Assembly (NCBI RefSeq): GCF_030005555.1
Contig: NZ_JASCQG010000007.1
Span: 62,001 to 126,000 of the forward strand
Length of the DNA: 64,000 nt
Direction: 5' to 3'
From: Empedobacter sedimenti
GTDB taxonomy: Bacteria > Bacteroidota > Bacteroidia > Flavobacteriales > Weeksellaceae
In this document: one piece after another, positions 53,121 to 62,035 of the stretch
How positions within the stretch are numbered: the first letter of the stretch is position 1
How the letters are laid out: the number at the start of each line of letters is the position of its first letter
The notes under the pieces: model-generated
Database searches by the model: none
The model's input: the letters and a program-made list of their open reading frames with translations, nothing else
Told to the model about the DNA's origin: nothing
Position numbers and translations under genes: made by a program

Positions 53121-54257
53121 TTATTCAATAATATGCGGAACAAATCGACTTTTATCAGTTGTAATAAATTGGTCACTTTCGCGGAACGTAATTCCACACG
53201 ATTCTTGTCCAATAATCCAACTTCCGATAATAGTATAACCCGTTTCTTCGTGATGTAAATTAGCTAAAGCTTGGTAAATAAAACCTTCTTCGCCATATTC
53301 TCCAGAAGTTTGCTCCGAAATAGTTCCGTTTTTTACAACTTCTACATTTGCTCCTTCACGCGATAACAATGGTTTTTTGACATAATTTTTCATCTCATTC
53401 GGCGAATCTGCATAAGCTTCTAACAACAACGGATGATTTGGATATAATTCCCACAAAATAGGCAAAATAGCTTTGTTTGAAAGAATCATTTTCCAAGCTG
53501 GTTCTATCCAATTTGCGTTGATTTCATCATTTTTGATGTTGTATGCAAACAATTCGTTCATCATCCATTCCCACGGATAAAGCTTGAAAATATCTGTAAT
53601 TGGTTCTTCTTCTAAATCAACAAAATTGACATTATTCCAACCGATTTCGTCAACATAAATTAATTTGGTATTAATTCCAGCTTGTATTGCACAATCTCTG
53701 ATATATTCGATATTCGTCAAATCTTCTAACGATTCTCTCACACAAGAAAAATGCAAGGTTTCACCTTTCAAATAAGGTTTTAACATTTTCCATGTTTCAA
53801 TTAATTTATCATGAACAGAATTGAATTGATCTTTCGTTTCTCCAAAATAATTTTCCATCCAAAGCCATTGTACAACACCACATTCGAACAACGATGTTGG
53901 CGTATCAGCATTGAATTCTAACATTTTCAATTGATCATTATCATAAGCAAAATCAAAACGTCCATAAATGCTTGGCGCATCATTTTCCCATGTATTAATC
54001 AAATAAGGTTGAATAAATTTTGGAATTTTAAATTCGTTCAAACGGTTATTTTGAATTACATGTTCGACAGCATTCAAGCACATTTCCCACAATTCGTTTG
54101 TCGCTTCAAAGATTTTATCCGCTTCTTTTTCCGAAATCGAATAATAATAATCTTCTACCCAATAAGTTTGTTTATTTTCGTCTGTATGATATCCAAAGCC
54201 GATATTTTCTAACCTTTCTTGCCAGTTTTCGTCTGCTTTTATTCTTTTTAATTGCAT
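53121..54257 (-). CDS. Glutathionylspermidine synthase-family ATP-grasp protein (YgiC-like)
   Basis: 378 residues, the length of YgiC/YjfC proteins. These are the ATP-grasp synthetase half of glutathionylspermidine synthase without the amidase. Visible are GRFDFAYDNDQLKMLEFNAD followed by TPTSLFECG, KLYPWEWM, and KPLLSREGANVEVV near 310. The exact ligation partners of stand-alone members are unknown. The gene follows a YgiB-like gene by 9 bp, the same pairing as ygiB-ygiC in E. coli. Confidence 0.88.
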   Translation of the reverse strand: MQLKRIKADENWQERLENIGFGYHTDENKQTYWVEDYYYSISEKEADKIFEATNELWEMCLNAVEHVIQNNRLNEFKIPKFIQPYLINTWENDAPSIYGRFDFAYDNDQLKMLEFNADTPTSLFECGVVQWLWMENYFGETKDQFNSVHDKLIETWKMLKPYLKGETLHFSCVRESLEDLTNIEYIRDCAIQAGINTKLIYVDEIGWNNVNFVDLEEEPITDIFKLYPWEWMMNELFAYNIKNDEINANWIEPAWKMILSNKAILPILWELYPNHPLLLEAYADSPNEMKNYVKKPLLSREGANVEVVKNGTISEQTSGEYGEEGFIYQALANLHHEETGYTIIGSWIIGQESCGITFRESDQFITTDKSRFVPHIIE

Positions 54258-54266
54258 AAAATTAGT

Positions 54267-54656
54267 TTAAGATGAAACTGAACGAGAAGAAGCAGATTTT
54301 CCGAATCCACCACGAACAGTTTGACTTTTATACGCTTGCGCTTTTGCCGCGTTTGTTCCGACATTAGATTGTTGATGCAAACCTTGACTTGCATAGCCCA
54401 TTCCACCACCAGTTAAGCTACGAAAAGCCATAAACCAAAGCAACGAACTTCCCATTCCCCCGTGATGCGAACCACCCGAATGCGACGAATAATTTGACGT
54501 AACATCTGTGTAAGGCGCAGTAGAATCTGCACGCATATATACCTTTTGCGCATTGTTCGTAATAGGCGCTTCTTCACGATTCATACATGAACTAAGAACC
54601 GAAGAAATTAACACTAAAGTCACGACTTTACTTGCTCTTTTTTCTCTTTTATTCAT
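54267..54656 (-). CDS. YgiB-like (DUF1190-related) lipoprotein
   Basis: 129 residues with lipobox LSSC (Cys24). The middle is Ser/Gly/His-rich with GGSHHGGMGSSLLWFMAF and TGGGMGYASQG. The C-terminus VRGGFGKSASSRSVSS matches the RGGFG...SSRS ending of YgiB proteins. The first half of YgiB (Cys-rich domain) is reduced or absent. Position directly before the YgiC-like gene supports the relation. Role unknown, probably at the envelope. Confidence 0.7.
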   Translation of the reverse strand: MNKREKRASKVVTLVLISSVLSSCMNREEAPITNNAQKVYMRADSTAPYTDVTSNYSSHSGGSHHGGMGSSLLWFMAFRSLTGGGMGYASQGLHQQSNVGTNAAKAQAYKSQTVRGGFGKSASSRSVSS

Positions 54657-54662
54657 GATAGT

Positions 54663-54941
54663 TTATTGAATGGTTACGTAAATAGGAATTTTTGTAGAAT
54701 CGGTAGGTGTATATTGTTTGTGCGTAATCAACGTATCTACTTTTTCTGCAATCATCAAATCGTTTGACCAAATTTTTTGTTTGGTAATATGTAAAACAGA
54801 ATCGCCTTTTGTTTCGGTTGTTAAAACAACTTCGCGAGCAGATTTTTTATCAATTTGTTCTAAATTCTGATTTTCGTTTTGATTAGATTGACACGCAAAA
54901 AAAGTTGTCAATGGTAGTGTAATTAAAAGTATTTTTTTCAT
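54663..54941 (-). CDS. Small lipoprotein, first gene of the ygiBC-like unit
   Basis: 92 residues with lipobox FFAC (Cys17). The mature part has a short linker (QSNQNENQNLEQIDKKSARE) and a beta-rich domain. It lacks any motif I recognise. It lies 6 bp upstream of the YgiB-like gene and downstream of a promoter box at 54959-54966, so it leads a three-gene operon that ends at the repeat-borne terminator. Confidence 0.7.
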   Translation of the reverse strand: MKKILLITLPLTTFFACQSNQNENQNLEQIDKKSAREVVLTTETKGDSVLHITKQKIWSNDLMIAEKVDTLITHKQYTPTDSTKIPIYVTIQ

Positions 54942-54958
54942 GTTTCTTAGACTTCTAA

Positions 54959-54966
54959 CAAAGTTA
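54959..54966 (-). promoter_or_regulatory. -7 box of the ygiBC-like operon
   Basis: The minus strand reads TAACTTTG, matching TAnnTTTG, 18 bp before the first ATG. Confidence 0.55.
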
Positions 54967-54974
54967 CATTATTT

Positions 54975-55022
54975 CACAAAAAAAAGCACAATCCAGAAAT
55001 TCTGAATTATGCTTTAAAAAAA
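54975..55022. terminator. Terminator after the CoA-transferase gene
   Basis: Imperfect inverted repeat AAAGCACAATCCAGAA / TTCTGAATTATGCTTT with A run on the left and on the right, so a T run follows on the minus strand. Confidence 0.6.
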
Positions 55023-55044
55023 TATAGTTTTATTATTTATTATT

Positions 55045-56556
55045 CTAATGATTCAAAACTAATAATTCATCTTTTTTCATAGAACCTGTTTGTTTCAATC
55101 TTGTGTGCCAAGAGAACGCTTCTTCTAAGATATGTGGTGTTTGACCACCTCTTTCTGCACAAGCTCTTTCGAAGTAAGATAATAATTCTGCTTTATAATC
55201 TGGATGAACACAGTTGTTGATGATTTCGATGGCTCTTTCGCGTGGCGCTAAACCTCTCAAATCAGCTAAACCTTGCTCAGTTACAATAATATCTACATCA
55301 TGTTCTGTATGATCTGTGTGAGAAACCATAGGAACGATAGAAGAAATATTACCACCTTTTGCGATAGAAGCTGTAACGAAGATTGAGATAAATGCATTAC
55401 GAGCAAAATCTCCAGAACCTCCAATACCGTTCATCATGTGCGTACCAGAAACGTGAGTTGAGTTTACGTTTCCATAAATATCACACTCTAAAGATGTATT
55501 GATTCCGATAATTCCTAAACGACGAATAACTTCGGCAGAGTTAGAAATAGATTGCGGACGTAAAAGGATTTTACCTTTATAACTTTCGATATTTCCGATT
55601 ACACGATCATAACATTCTTGTGAAACTGTCATAGAAGATGCCGAAGCAAATTTCATTTTTCCAGAATCGATTAAGTCAAATGTAGAATCTTGTAAAACTT
55701 CTGAATACATCACTAAATCTTCGAAATCAGAATGCTCTAAACCACCTAAAACTGCGTTAGCAACTTTACCAATACCACATTGTAATGGCATTAATGATTT
55801 TGTAAGACGACCTTCTTCAACTTCGTTTTCGAAGAATTTTACAATGTTTTGAGCAATTGCAGCAGTCGCTTCATCTGCTGGTTGAATGTCTCCAGGAGCA
55901 TCTTGAATGTCGTGAAAAACAATTCCAACAATTTTAGAAGGATCTACTTTTATTGTTTCTGTTCCAACTTTTGTATCACAAGCAGTGATGTTAATTGGGG
56001 TACGTTTTCCGTATTCTTCTACACTATAAATATCGTGTATACCTTTGATATTTGTAGGAATAGACGTGTTAATCTCGATGATTAATTTGTCTGCACTTGC
56101 AGCAATTTCTGCATTATTCCCAATAGAAGTAGTAGGTACTAAAGAACCATCTTCTAAAATTTCAGCAACTTCTAAAACACCTAAATTAATTTTAAATTGT
56201 CCATCTAAAATATGTTCAGCTGTTTCTCCTAAATGCTGATCTATAAATAATACATTTCCTGCATTAATATTTTTTCGCATTACAGTGTCAACCTGGAATG
56301 GTAAACGTTTTTTTAATGCTCCGCTTTCTACTAAAGCAGCATCCGTTCCATGTCCTAATGAAGCACCGGTAACTAAAGTGATTTTTAAATTTTCAGATTT
56401 GGCACGCTCCGCAACAGCTTTTAATACAACTTTTGTATCGCCTCCTCTTGTAAAACCACTAGAACCTACAGTCATTCCATCTTCAAAAAAGAGAGCAGAT
56501 TCCTCTGCTGTCATCACTTTTGACTGTAAGGCAGTTAATTTTATTCTTTCCAACAT
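55045..56556 (-). CDS. Acetyl-CoA hydrolase/succinate CoA-transferase family protein
   Basis: 503 residues, full length for the Ach1/Cat1 family. Visible are GMTVGSSGFTRGGDTKVV near the start, GIGKVANAVLGGLEHSDF, THMMNGIGGSGDFARNA near residues 370-385, and the C-terminal TEQGLADLRGLAPRERA. It exchanges CoA between acetyl-CoA, succinate and related acids. With SucD nearby but unlinked, it could serve an acetate:succinate CoA-transferase route. Monocistronic; the promoter upstream was not identified. Confidence 0.92.
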   Translation of the reverse strand: MLERIKLTALQSKVMTAEESALFFEDGMTVGSSGFTRGGDTKVVLKAVAERAKSENLKITLVTGASLGHGTDAALVESGALKKRLPFQVDTVMRKNINAGNVLFIDQHLGETAEHILDGQFKINLGVLEVAEILEDGSLVPTTSIGNNAEIAASADKLIIEINTSIPTNIKGIHDIYSVEEYGKRTPINITACDTKVGTETIKVDPSKIVGIVFHDIQDAPGDIQPADEATAAIAQNIVKFFENEVEEGRLTKSLMPLQCGIGKVANAVLGGLEHSDFEDLVMYSEVLQDSTFDLIDSGKMKFASASSMTVSQECYDRVIGNIESYKGKILLRPQSISNSAEVIRRLGIIGINTSLECDIYGNVNSTHVSGTHMMNGIGGSGDFARNAFISIFVTASIAKGGNISSIVPMVSHTDHTEHDVDIIVTEQGLADLRGLAPRERAIEIINNCVHPDYKAELLSYFERACAERGGQTPHILEEAFSWHTRLKQTGSMKKDELLVLNH

Positions 56557-56748
56557 AATGCAACTTATTTTCTAAATACTTTCAATAATTGTTCCTTCTA
56601 ATTAGAGGGAATTACAAATTTTGTAATATTTAATAAATTGTTAATATTAAAAAAAGACAAATATTTATTAATTAAAGACACTTTTATTTGTGTACATAAT
56701 ACAATATATCAAATTAATTGTTATATTAGTTCGCAGATTAAAGAAACT

Positions 56749-57570
56749 ATGAATATACACATTGATAATAATTTTGACACAAGATATTATTTAACCGAGA
56801 TAGATAAAACGCCAACCTCAATCTTTTGTTACCATAAAGAAATCTCGGAAGCGTACGTGGTTGAACATAAACATAACAAAGCACAATTTTTGTATTGCGA
56901 AGGAGGTATTGTTTATGTTAAGATAGGAAAAGATACATTTTATTTGCCTGCAAGACATTATATGTGGATTCCACCACACACAGAGCATAGTATACACCCC
57001 AATACACCAGATGTAATTATGCGTAACTTGTATTTTCCTATAAATGAGGGCGATCATGCATTTTATAAAAAGGTAGGTATTTATCCAGCAGACGGATTAT
57101 TATTAGAGCTTTTATTGTTCTCAAACCAATGGAAAGGAGATATAGTTCCAGAAAACAGAAGCGAGTATATTATAGCACAAGCTTTTAAAGAAATTTTACC
57201 TAAAGTTAGCAAAACAAGTTTGCGATTAGCGTTACCTTTACCACACGACGAACGCTTAAAAAAAATAGTTCAGTTTTTAGACGATAATATGGATAGCTCA
57301 ATTACAATGAAAAAAATAACTGCAGAGTTTGGTTTTTCTGAGCGATCATTATCAAGATTATTTCAAAAAGATTTAGCCATGACATTTGTTCAATATTTTA
57401 CCATTTTGAGAATGTTACGTGCTTTACAACTATTAATTGACGGAAGCTATTCTATCAGCGAAATTTCAAATATGGTAGGTTACAATAGTTTACCAACTTT
57501 TAGTAATACTTTTCAGAAAGTAATTGGTGTTCGACCAACAGATTATTCAAAAAAGAAAGATATTTTATAA
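56749..57570 (+). CDS. AraC-family transcriptional regulator
   Basis: 273 residues from ATG 56749 (MNIHIDNNFDTRYY); an upstream Met at 56638 would add 37 residues over an AT-rich leader with no family match. An N-terminal cupin domain covers about 30-100 (EHKHNKAQFLYCEGGIVYVK, LPARHYMWIPPHTEHSIH). The AraC helix-turn-helix pair covers about 170-268 (SITMKKITAEFGFSERSLSR, ISEISNMVGYNSLPTFSNTF, GVRPTDY). It is encoded 3 bp before an alpha/beta hydrolase gene and probably co-transcribed. Confidence 0.9.
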   Translation: MNIHIDNNFDTRYYLTEIDKTPTSIFCYHKEISEAYVVEHKHNKAQFLYCEGGIVYVKIGKDTFYLPARHYMWIPPHTEHSIHPNTPDVIMRNLYFPINEGDHAFYKKVGIYPADGLLLELLLFSNQWKGDIVPENRSEYIIAQAFKEILPKVSKTSLRLALPLPHDERLKKIVQFLDDNMDSSITMKKITAEFGFSERSLSRLFQKDLAMTFVQYFTILRMLRALQLLIDGSYSISEISNMVGYNSLPTFSNTFQKVIGVRPTDYSKKKDIL

Positions 57571-57573
57571 AGT

Positions 57574-58236
57574 ATGAAAATATATCAAGTTAGTGGATTA
57601 GGTGCAAATGCAAATGCTTTTAGAAATCTACGCTTGGAAGATGGATTTGAGCAAGTATATATTCCTTGGTTAAGTCCAGAAAAAAATGAAACACTGGCAC
57701 ACTACACAGAACGGATGCTAGAAAATATTAATCCCACAGAAGATTTTCTTTTGATGGGATTATCTTTTGGAGGAATAATTGTGCAAGAAATGAATCGATT
57801 TATAGATCCAAAACATACGATTCTAGTTTCTACAGTCAAAAATCGTACAGAAATTCCGAAGCTTTTTCGATTTTCTTCTCAAACAAATGCTCATAAAATA
57901 ATTCCGATGAGTTTTCTTACCACAGATCGCACATTTTCGTATATGATGATGCGAAAATTGTATTATACCAATCGAGAGAAAGATAATATTGATGATATAT
58001 TTGAGTTTAAAGACGCTGAGTATTTACGATGGTCTATTCATAAAATAGTAAATTGGGATCACTCTTTGGCATATAGAGAAGGGAATTTAACTCATATTCA
58101 TGGTACAAAAGATATTGTTTTCCCAATAGAAAATATAAAAGATGCTATACAAATAGAAGGCGGAACGCATATTATGATTATGCAAAAGCCTAAATTAGTA
58201 AGTGAGGAAATCAATAAAGTGTTGCGTACGCTTTAA
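57574..58236 (+). CDS. Alpha/beta hydrolase
   Basis: 220 residues. The nucleophile elbow is G-L-S64-F-G-G; acid and His candidates are Asp188-ish in GTKDIVFP and His in GGTHIMI near the end. No signal peptide, so it is cytosolic. The substrate is unknown. It starts 3 bp after the AraC regulator and ends in a 4-bp overlap with the convergent cupin gene (58233-58236), so neither gene has room for its own terminator there. Confidence 0.85.
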   Translation: MKIYQVSGLGANANAFRNLRLEDGFEQVYIPWLSPEKNETLAHYTERMLENINPTEDFLLMGLSFGGIIVQEMNRFIDPKHTILVSTVKNRTEIPKLFRFSSQTNAHKIIPMSFLTTDRTFSYMMMRKLYYTNREKDNIDDIFEFKDAEYLRWSIHKIVNWDHSLAYREGNLTHIHGTKDIVFPIENIKDAIQIEGGTHIMIMQKPKLVSEEINKVLRTL

Positions 58237-59099
58237 TAAGGTTTGTTATAAAAACGATGACTCTTTTTTATCGCCCATCTTTCCTTGAATTTTATCCATT
58301 TTAACTGAAATAGTTTACGCATTAATTTATCTGTATAACGCATAATAAAAACATGATAAACAGTATTCAATACTTGGAAAAATTCGTTTGGAAAAGCACG
58401 CAAAGACATGGAAAATCCTGGTTGTAAATAACTATTATAGTGCCAATAACCACGTGGAATAAATAATGCATCTCCATGATTCATGACAAAATCAAAACCT
58501 TTTGCATGTTTCAAAGCAGGAAATTTTTCGTAATTAGGATTGTCATAATCAATTTCGTAAATCGTATGCACCGAAAGCGGAACTTTGTATAAAGCTTTGG
58601 ATTGATCTGGTGCGAATAACAAAATTCGTTTATCGCCTTCAAATTGAAAGTGAATAAAATCTGTCATATCAACATCATAATGCATCAAAACTTTTGCTTC
58701 ACTTCCTCCAAAAAATAGGGTTGGTAAACGTTCAAAATACTTTAATCCTAAATCTGGGAAAGTAAAATTTTTCAATAATTCTGGAATTTTATCTTTGATA
58801 ATAAAGAAAAAAATTCTCAAATCTGAAGGTTCTTTTTTAATCAAATCCACATATTCATTAAATTTCATATGCGTTGCAGGCGTGTCTGAACTTTTAGTTG
58901 CATCAGCAGGTTTGCTATCATAAAGAGGAACTGTTTGGTCACCCGCTTTTTCCTTAATATAATCTAAATTCCATTTATCAAAATTCTCCCAATTCTTTGC
59001 GTATCCTTTTAATAGTAAAGGTTTTCTTTTTTTGAGATAATTTTTGATAAAATCTTCTTTTGAAATAGATTCTACAGTGTCAATATCCTGAAATTGCAT
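58233..59099 (-). CDS. Cupin-like (cupin_8/JmjC-type) protein
   Basis: 288 residues. An N-terminal KPLLLKGYAKNWENFDKWNL segment typical of cupin_8 proteins is followed by a double-stranded beta-helix. Its metal ligands His-x-Asp (LMHYDVDMTDF) and distal His (FIPRGYWHYNSYL) are present. It is probably a 2-oxoglutarate/Fe(II)-dependent oxygenase or relative. The promoter box TATTTTTG at 59123-59130 on the minus strand and the terminator behind the flavoenzyme at 59157-59179 suggest separate transcription. Membership of the flexirubin cluster is only positional. Confidence 0.83.
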   Translation of the reverse strand: MQFQDIDTVESISKEDFIKNYLKKRKPLLLKGYAKNWENFDKWNLDYIKEKAGDQTVPLYDSKPADATKSSDTPATHMKFNEYVDLIKKEPSDLRIFFFIIKDKIPELLKNFTFPDLGLKYFERLPTLFFGGSEAKVLMHYDVDMTDFIHFQFEGDKRILLFAPDQSKALYKVPLSVHTIYEIDYDNPNYEKFPALKHAKGFDFVMNHGDALFIPRGYWHYNSYLQPGFSMSLRAFPNEFFQVLNTVYHVFIMRYTDKLMRKLFQLKWIKFKERWAIKKSHRFYNKPY

Positions 59100-59122
59100 G
59101 TGATTTAAAGTAATGGAACACT

Positions 59123-59130
59123 CAAAAATA
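59123..59130 (-). promoter_or_regulatory. -7 box of the cupin gene
   Basis: The minus strand reads TATTTTTG, matching TAnnTTTG, 24 bp before the start codon. Confidence 0.45.
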
Positions 59131-59156
59131 GAAAATCTAACTGAATTTTAAATAAA

Positions 59157-59179
59157 AAAGCCAACAATATATTGGCTTT
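59157..59179 (-). terminator. Terminator after the flavoenzyme gene
   Basis: Stem AAAGCCAA / TTGGCTTT, loop CAATATA, with T-rich sequence downstream on the minus strand. Confidence 0.65.
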
Positions 59180-59186
59180 TATACTT

Positions 59187-60431
59187 TTATTTTTCTTCTT
59201 CTTTGGACATTCTAATCAAATGTGCCATGTTTTTAATAACATTGTTATGTTTTTTGACAAATGGATTTTCTTTGTTCCAAACATAGCCCGCTAAAACAGC
59301 ACAAATTTTTTCTTTTACATCAGGGTTTTCAGGTTCATGAAAAAATAATTCTTGCAAATTTCCTGTATACCATTCTTGCACATAAGTGGTGAAAACCGCA
59401 ATACCTTCTTTCATATAATCTTCATAATCTTTCTGCCAATCTGCATTTTCTCCATTCAATTCCTTTACCGTTAATTTAGCTGCTTTCAAGCCACTTTCCG
59501 TTGCGAAACAAACACCAGAAGAGAAAACAGGATCTAAAAATTCGGTGCTATTTCCGGTTAAAACATAACCTTCTCCAAACATTTTAGTCACCGCAGCCGA
59601 ATAATTTTTTAACCAAATCGGATTAAACTCAAATGGCAAATCTCCAAAACGATTCACATAAAAGTCAGATTTTTGAATGGCATTTTGCAAAGCCTCTGCA
59701 GTATCTTGATTGGTTGATAATTGATTAATATAATCTGTTGGTCCAACGATTCCGACACTTGTTTTACCATTCGAAAAAGGAATTACCCACAACCAAACTT
59801 TTGTTTCGATAATATCAAAAGAAATCTGTGTTCCTTCTCGACCTTCGGGGCGACGAACATCATCAATATGAGTGAAAATTGCCGAATGTGGATTTAGTTT
59901 TGATGGACTATCAATGTTTAATAATCGTGGTAAAACACGGCCATAACCACTTGCATCAATTAAGAATTTAGCATTAATTTGATAAGTTTCTCCATTCTGT
60001 TTTTTTACAGTAGTAGTTGAGTTTTTACCTTTAAATTGAACATCAAGCACTTCTTCGTTAAAACGTAAATCAGCTCCTTTATCAATGATTGCGTTAGCTA
60101 AAGTCATGTCAAAATTGGCGCGTGGAACTTGCCAAGTCCAATCTTGTCCTTTCCCAAACTTTTTACTAAAATCAAAAATACAAATCTGTTCACCTCTGAT
60201 AAATCGTGCACCAGGTTTTACTTCGAAATTTTTTTTTTCTAAGTAAGGTAACAATCCCGCTTCTTCGAAATGATCCATTGAGCGCGGAATCAAACTCTCG
60301 CCCACAACAATTCGAGGAAATTGTGTTTTTTCTAAAACAATAACATTTATGTTTTTTTCTCTTAAATAGGCGGCTGCAACCGAACCAGAAGGTCCTGCGC
60401 CAATGATTAAAACATCTGTATTTTCAATCAT
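59187..60431 (-). CDS. FAD-dependent oxidoreductase, halogenase-like
   Basis: 414 residues. The FAD-binding GAGPSG motif lies at 9-14. The motif WxWxIP, characteristic of flavin-dependent halogenases, is seen as WLWVIP near 211-216. Lys72 in FEVKPGARF is at the position of the conserved Lys of this enzyme group. Together they fit the tryptophan/phenolic halogenase superfamily, though non-halogenating members share parts of this pattern. It diverges from the tyrosine ammonia-lyase gene; flexirubins are often chlorinated, so a tailoring role is plausible. Confidence 0.75.
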   Translation of the reverse strand: MIENTDVLIIGAGPSGSVAAAYLREKNINVIVLEKTQFPRIVVGESLIPRSMDHFEEAGLLPYLEKKNFEVKPGARFIRGEQICIFDFSKKFGKGQDWTWQVPRANFDMTLANAIIDKGADLRFNEEVLDVQFKGKNSTTTVKKQNGETYQINAKFLIDASGYGRVLPRLLNIDSPSKLNPHSAIFTHIDDVRRPEGREGTQISFDIIETKVWLWVIPFSNGKTSVGIVGPTDYINQLSTNQDTAEALQNAIQKSDFYVNRFGDLPFEFNPIWLKNYSAAVTKMFGEGYVLTGNSTEFLDPVFSSGVCFATESGLKAAKLTVKELNGENADWQKDYEDYMKEGIAVFTTYVQEWYTGNLQELFFHEPENPDVKEKICAVLAGYVWNKENPFVKKHNNVIKNMAHLIRMSKEEEK

Positions 60432-60454
60432 GACTTTTTGTATGGTTTTTTAAT

Positions 60455-60462
60455 TATTTTTG
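60455..60462 (+). promoter_or_regulatory. -7 box of the TAL-fabG-KS operon
   Basis: TATTTTTG matches TAnnTTTG. TTTG at 60437-60440 is the -33 candidate at a short 14-bp spacing. The start codon is at 60518. Confidence 0.5.
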
Positions 60463-60517
60463 CAATTGATTGAAGAAATGAATATTCCATTTCGAGAATT
60501 ATTACCTAATCAATAGC

Positions 60518-62032
60518 ATGACAAAATTAACGATTGACACTGTAGAAAACATACTTTTTGAGCATAAAAAAATAAAACTTGATGAAACTTCACTTCATCG
60601 TGTAGATAAGAGTTTTAATTTTTTGAAAGAATTCTCTAAGAATAAGATTATTTATGGCGTAAATACTGGTTTTGGACCAATGGCGCAATATCGCATAGAA
60701 GAAGAAAATACGATTCAACTTCAATATAATTTGATCAGAAGTCATTGTACCGGAATTGGAGAGCCGTTGACCTTACATCAAACTAAAGCAGCGATTATTG
60801 CTCGATTTAACACACTTTCGTTAGGTTATTCGGGGATTCATCCTTCAGTTTTGATATTGATGCAAGAATTGATAAATCGTGATATTTTGCCCGTTATTTA
60901 TCAACACGGAAGCGTTGGTGCGAGTGGAGATTTGGTTCAATTAGCGCATTTGGCTTTGACATTAATTGGAGAAGGAGAAGTTTTTTATAAAGGCGAAATC
61001 AAATCGACGAAAGAAGTTTTTGAGCTTGAGAATCTTCAACCAATAGAAATTCATATTCGCGAAGGTTTATCAATTATGAATGGAACTTCGGTAATGACGG
61101 GAATTGGAATGGTAAATTTGATAAAGGTTAATCAATTAATCAATCTTTCTATTACATTAAGTTCGATGATGAATGAGATTGTACAGTCTTTTGACGATCA
61201 TTATTCAAAACCATTAAACGAAGCTAAACAACATGCTGGTCAACGTTATGTAGCGAATAAAATGACTGATTTTTTGAATGATAGTAAATTAGTCAAAAAA
61301 CGTGCAGACGAACTATATCAAGAACGTACCGAGAAAATTTTTGAAGAAAAAGTACAAGAATATTATTCGTTGCGTTGTGTTCCTCAGATTTTAGGACCAA
61401 TTTACGATACGTGGAATGCTGCAAAAGAAGTGTTGGAAAATGAAATAAATTCCGCAAGTGATAATCCAATTATCGATGTTGAAAATCAAACGGTTCATCA
61501 TGGAGGAAATTTTCATGGCGATTATGTTTCATTAGAATTGGATAAATTGAAATTGGCTGTTACGCGTCTATCGATGCTTAGTGAGCGTCAGTTAAACTAT
61601 TTAGTCAATCCAAAAATCAATAATATTTTACCACCTTTTGTCAATTTAGGAAGGCTTGGTTTTAACTTTGGTTTGCAGGCTGCTCAATTTACGGCGACTT
61701 CTACAACGGCCGAAAATCAGACGCTTTCTACGTCAATGTATGTGCATAGTATTCCAAACAATAATGATAATCAGGATATTGTGAGTATGGGGACAAATGC
61801 CGCGACAATTTGTGCAAAAGTGATTGATAATACGTTCGAAGTGTTGACGGTTCAGAGTTTGGCTGTAACGCAAGCGATAGAATTTCTACAAATACAAGAT
61901 AAATTATCTTCGAAAGGAAAAGCTTTTTATGATTCGATTCGTAAAATTGTTCCAGTATTTAAAGAAGATGAAGTGATTTATCCTTATCTTAAGGAAGTGA
62001 AAAATTATTTACTAAATAATAAAGTAAACTAA
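60518..62032 (+). CDS. Tyrosine ammonia-lyase (HAL/PAL/TAL family)
   Basis: 504 residues. The MIO-forming Ala135-Ser136-Gly137 lies in GSVGASGDLVQLAHLAL. The substrate-pocket pair Ser-His is in NLIRSHCTGIGEP. The sequence is close, from memory, to the characterised Flavobacterium johnsoniae TAL (same YGVNTGFGPMAQYRI, LRCVPQILGP and NNNDNQDIVSMGTN). It converts tyrosine to coumaric acid, the starter of flexirubin-type pigments. First gene of an operon with fabG 3 bp and a ketosynthase further downstream. A histidine ammonia-lyase role is less likely given that context. Confidence 0.9.
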   Translation: MTKLTIDTVENILFEHKKIKLDETSLHRVDKSFNFLKEFSKNKIIYGVNTGFGPMAQYRIEEENTIQLQYNLIRSHCTGIGEPLTLHQTKAAIIARFNTLSLGYSGIHPSVLILMQELINRDILPVIYQHGSVGASGDLVQLAHLALTLIGEGEVFYKGEIKSTKEVFELENLQPIEIHIREGLSIMNGTSVMTGIGMVNLIKVNQLINLSITLSSMMNEIVQSFDDHYSKPLNEAKQHAGQRYVANKMTDFLNDSKLVKKRADELYQERTEKIFEEKVQEYYSLRCVPQILGPIYDTWNAAKEVLENEINSASDNPIIDVENQTVHHGGNFHGDYVSLELDKLKLAVTRLSMLSERQLNYLVNPKINNILPPFVNLGRLGFNFGLQAAQFTATSTTAENQTLSTSMYVHSIPNNNDNQDIVSMGTNAATICAKVIDNTFEVLTVQSLAVTQAIEFLQIQDKLSSKGKAFYDSIRKIVPVFKEDEVIYPYLKEVKNYLLNNKVN

Positions 62033-62035
62033 AGC

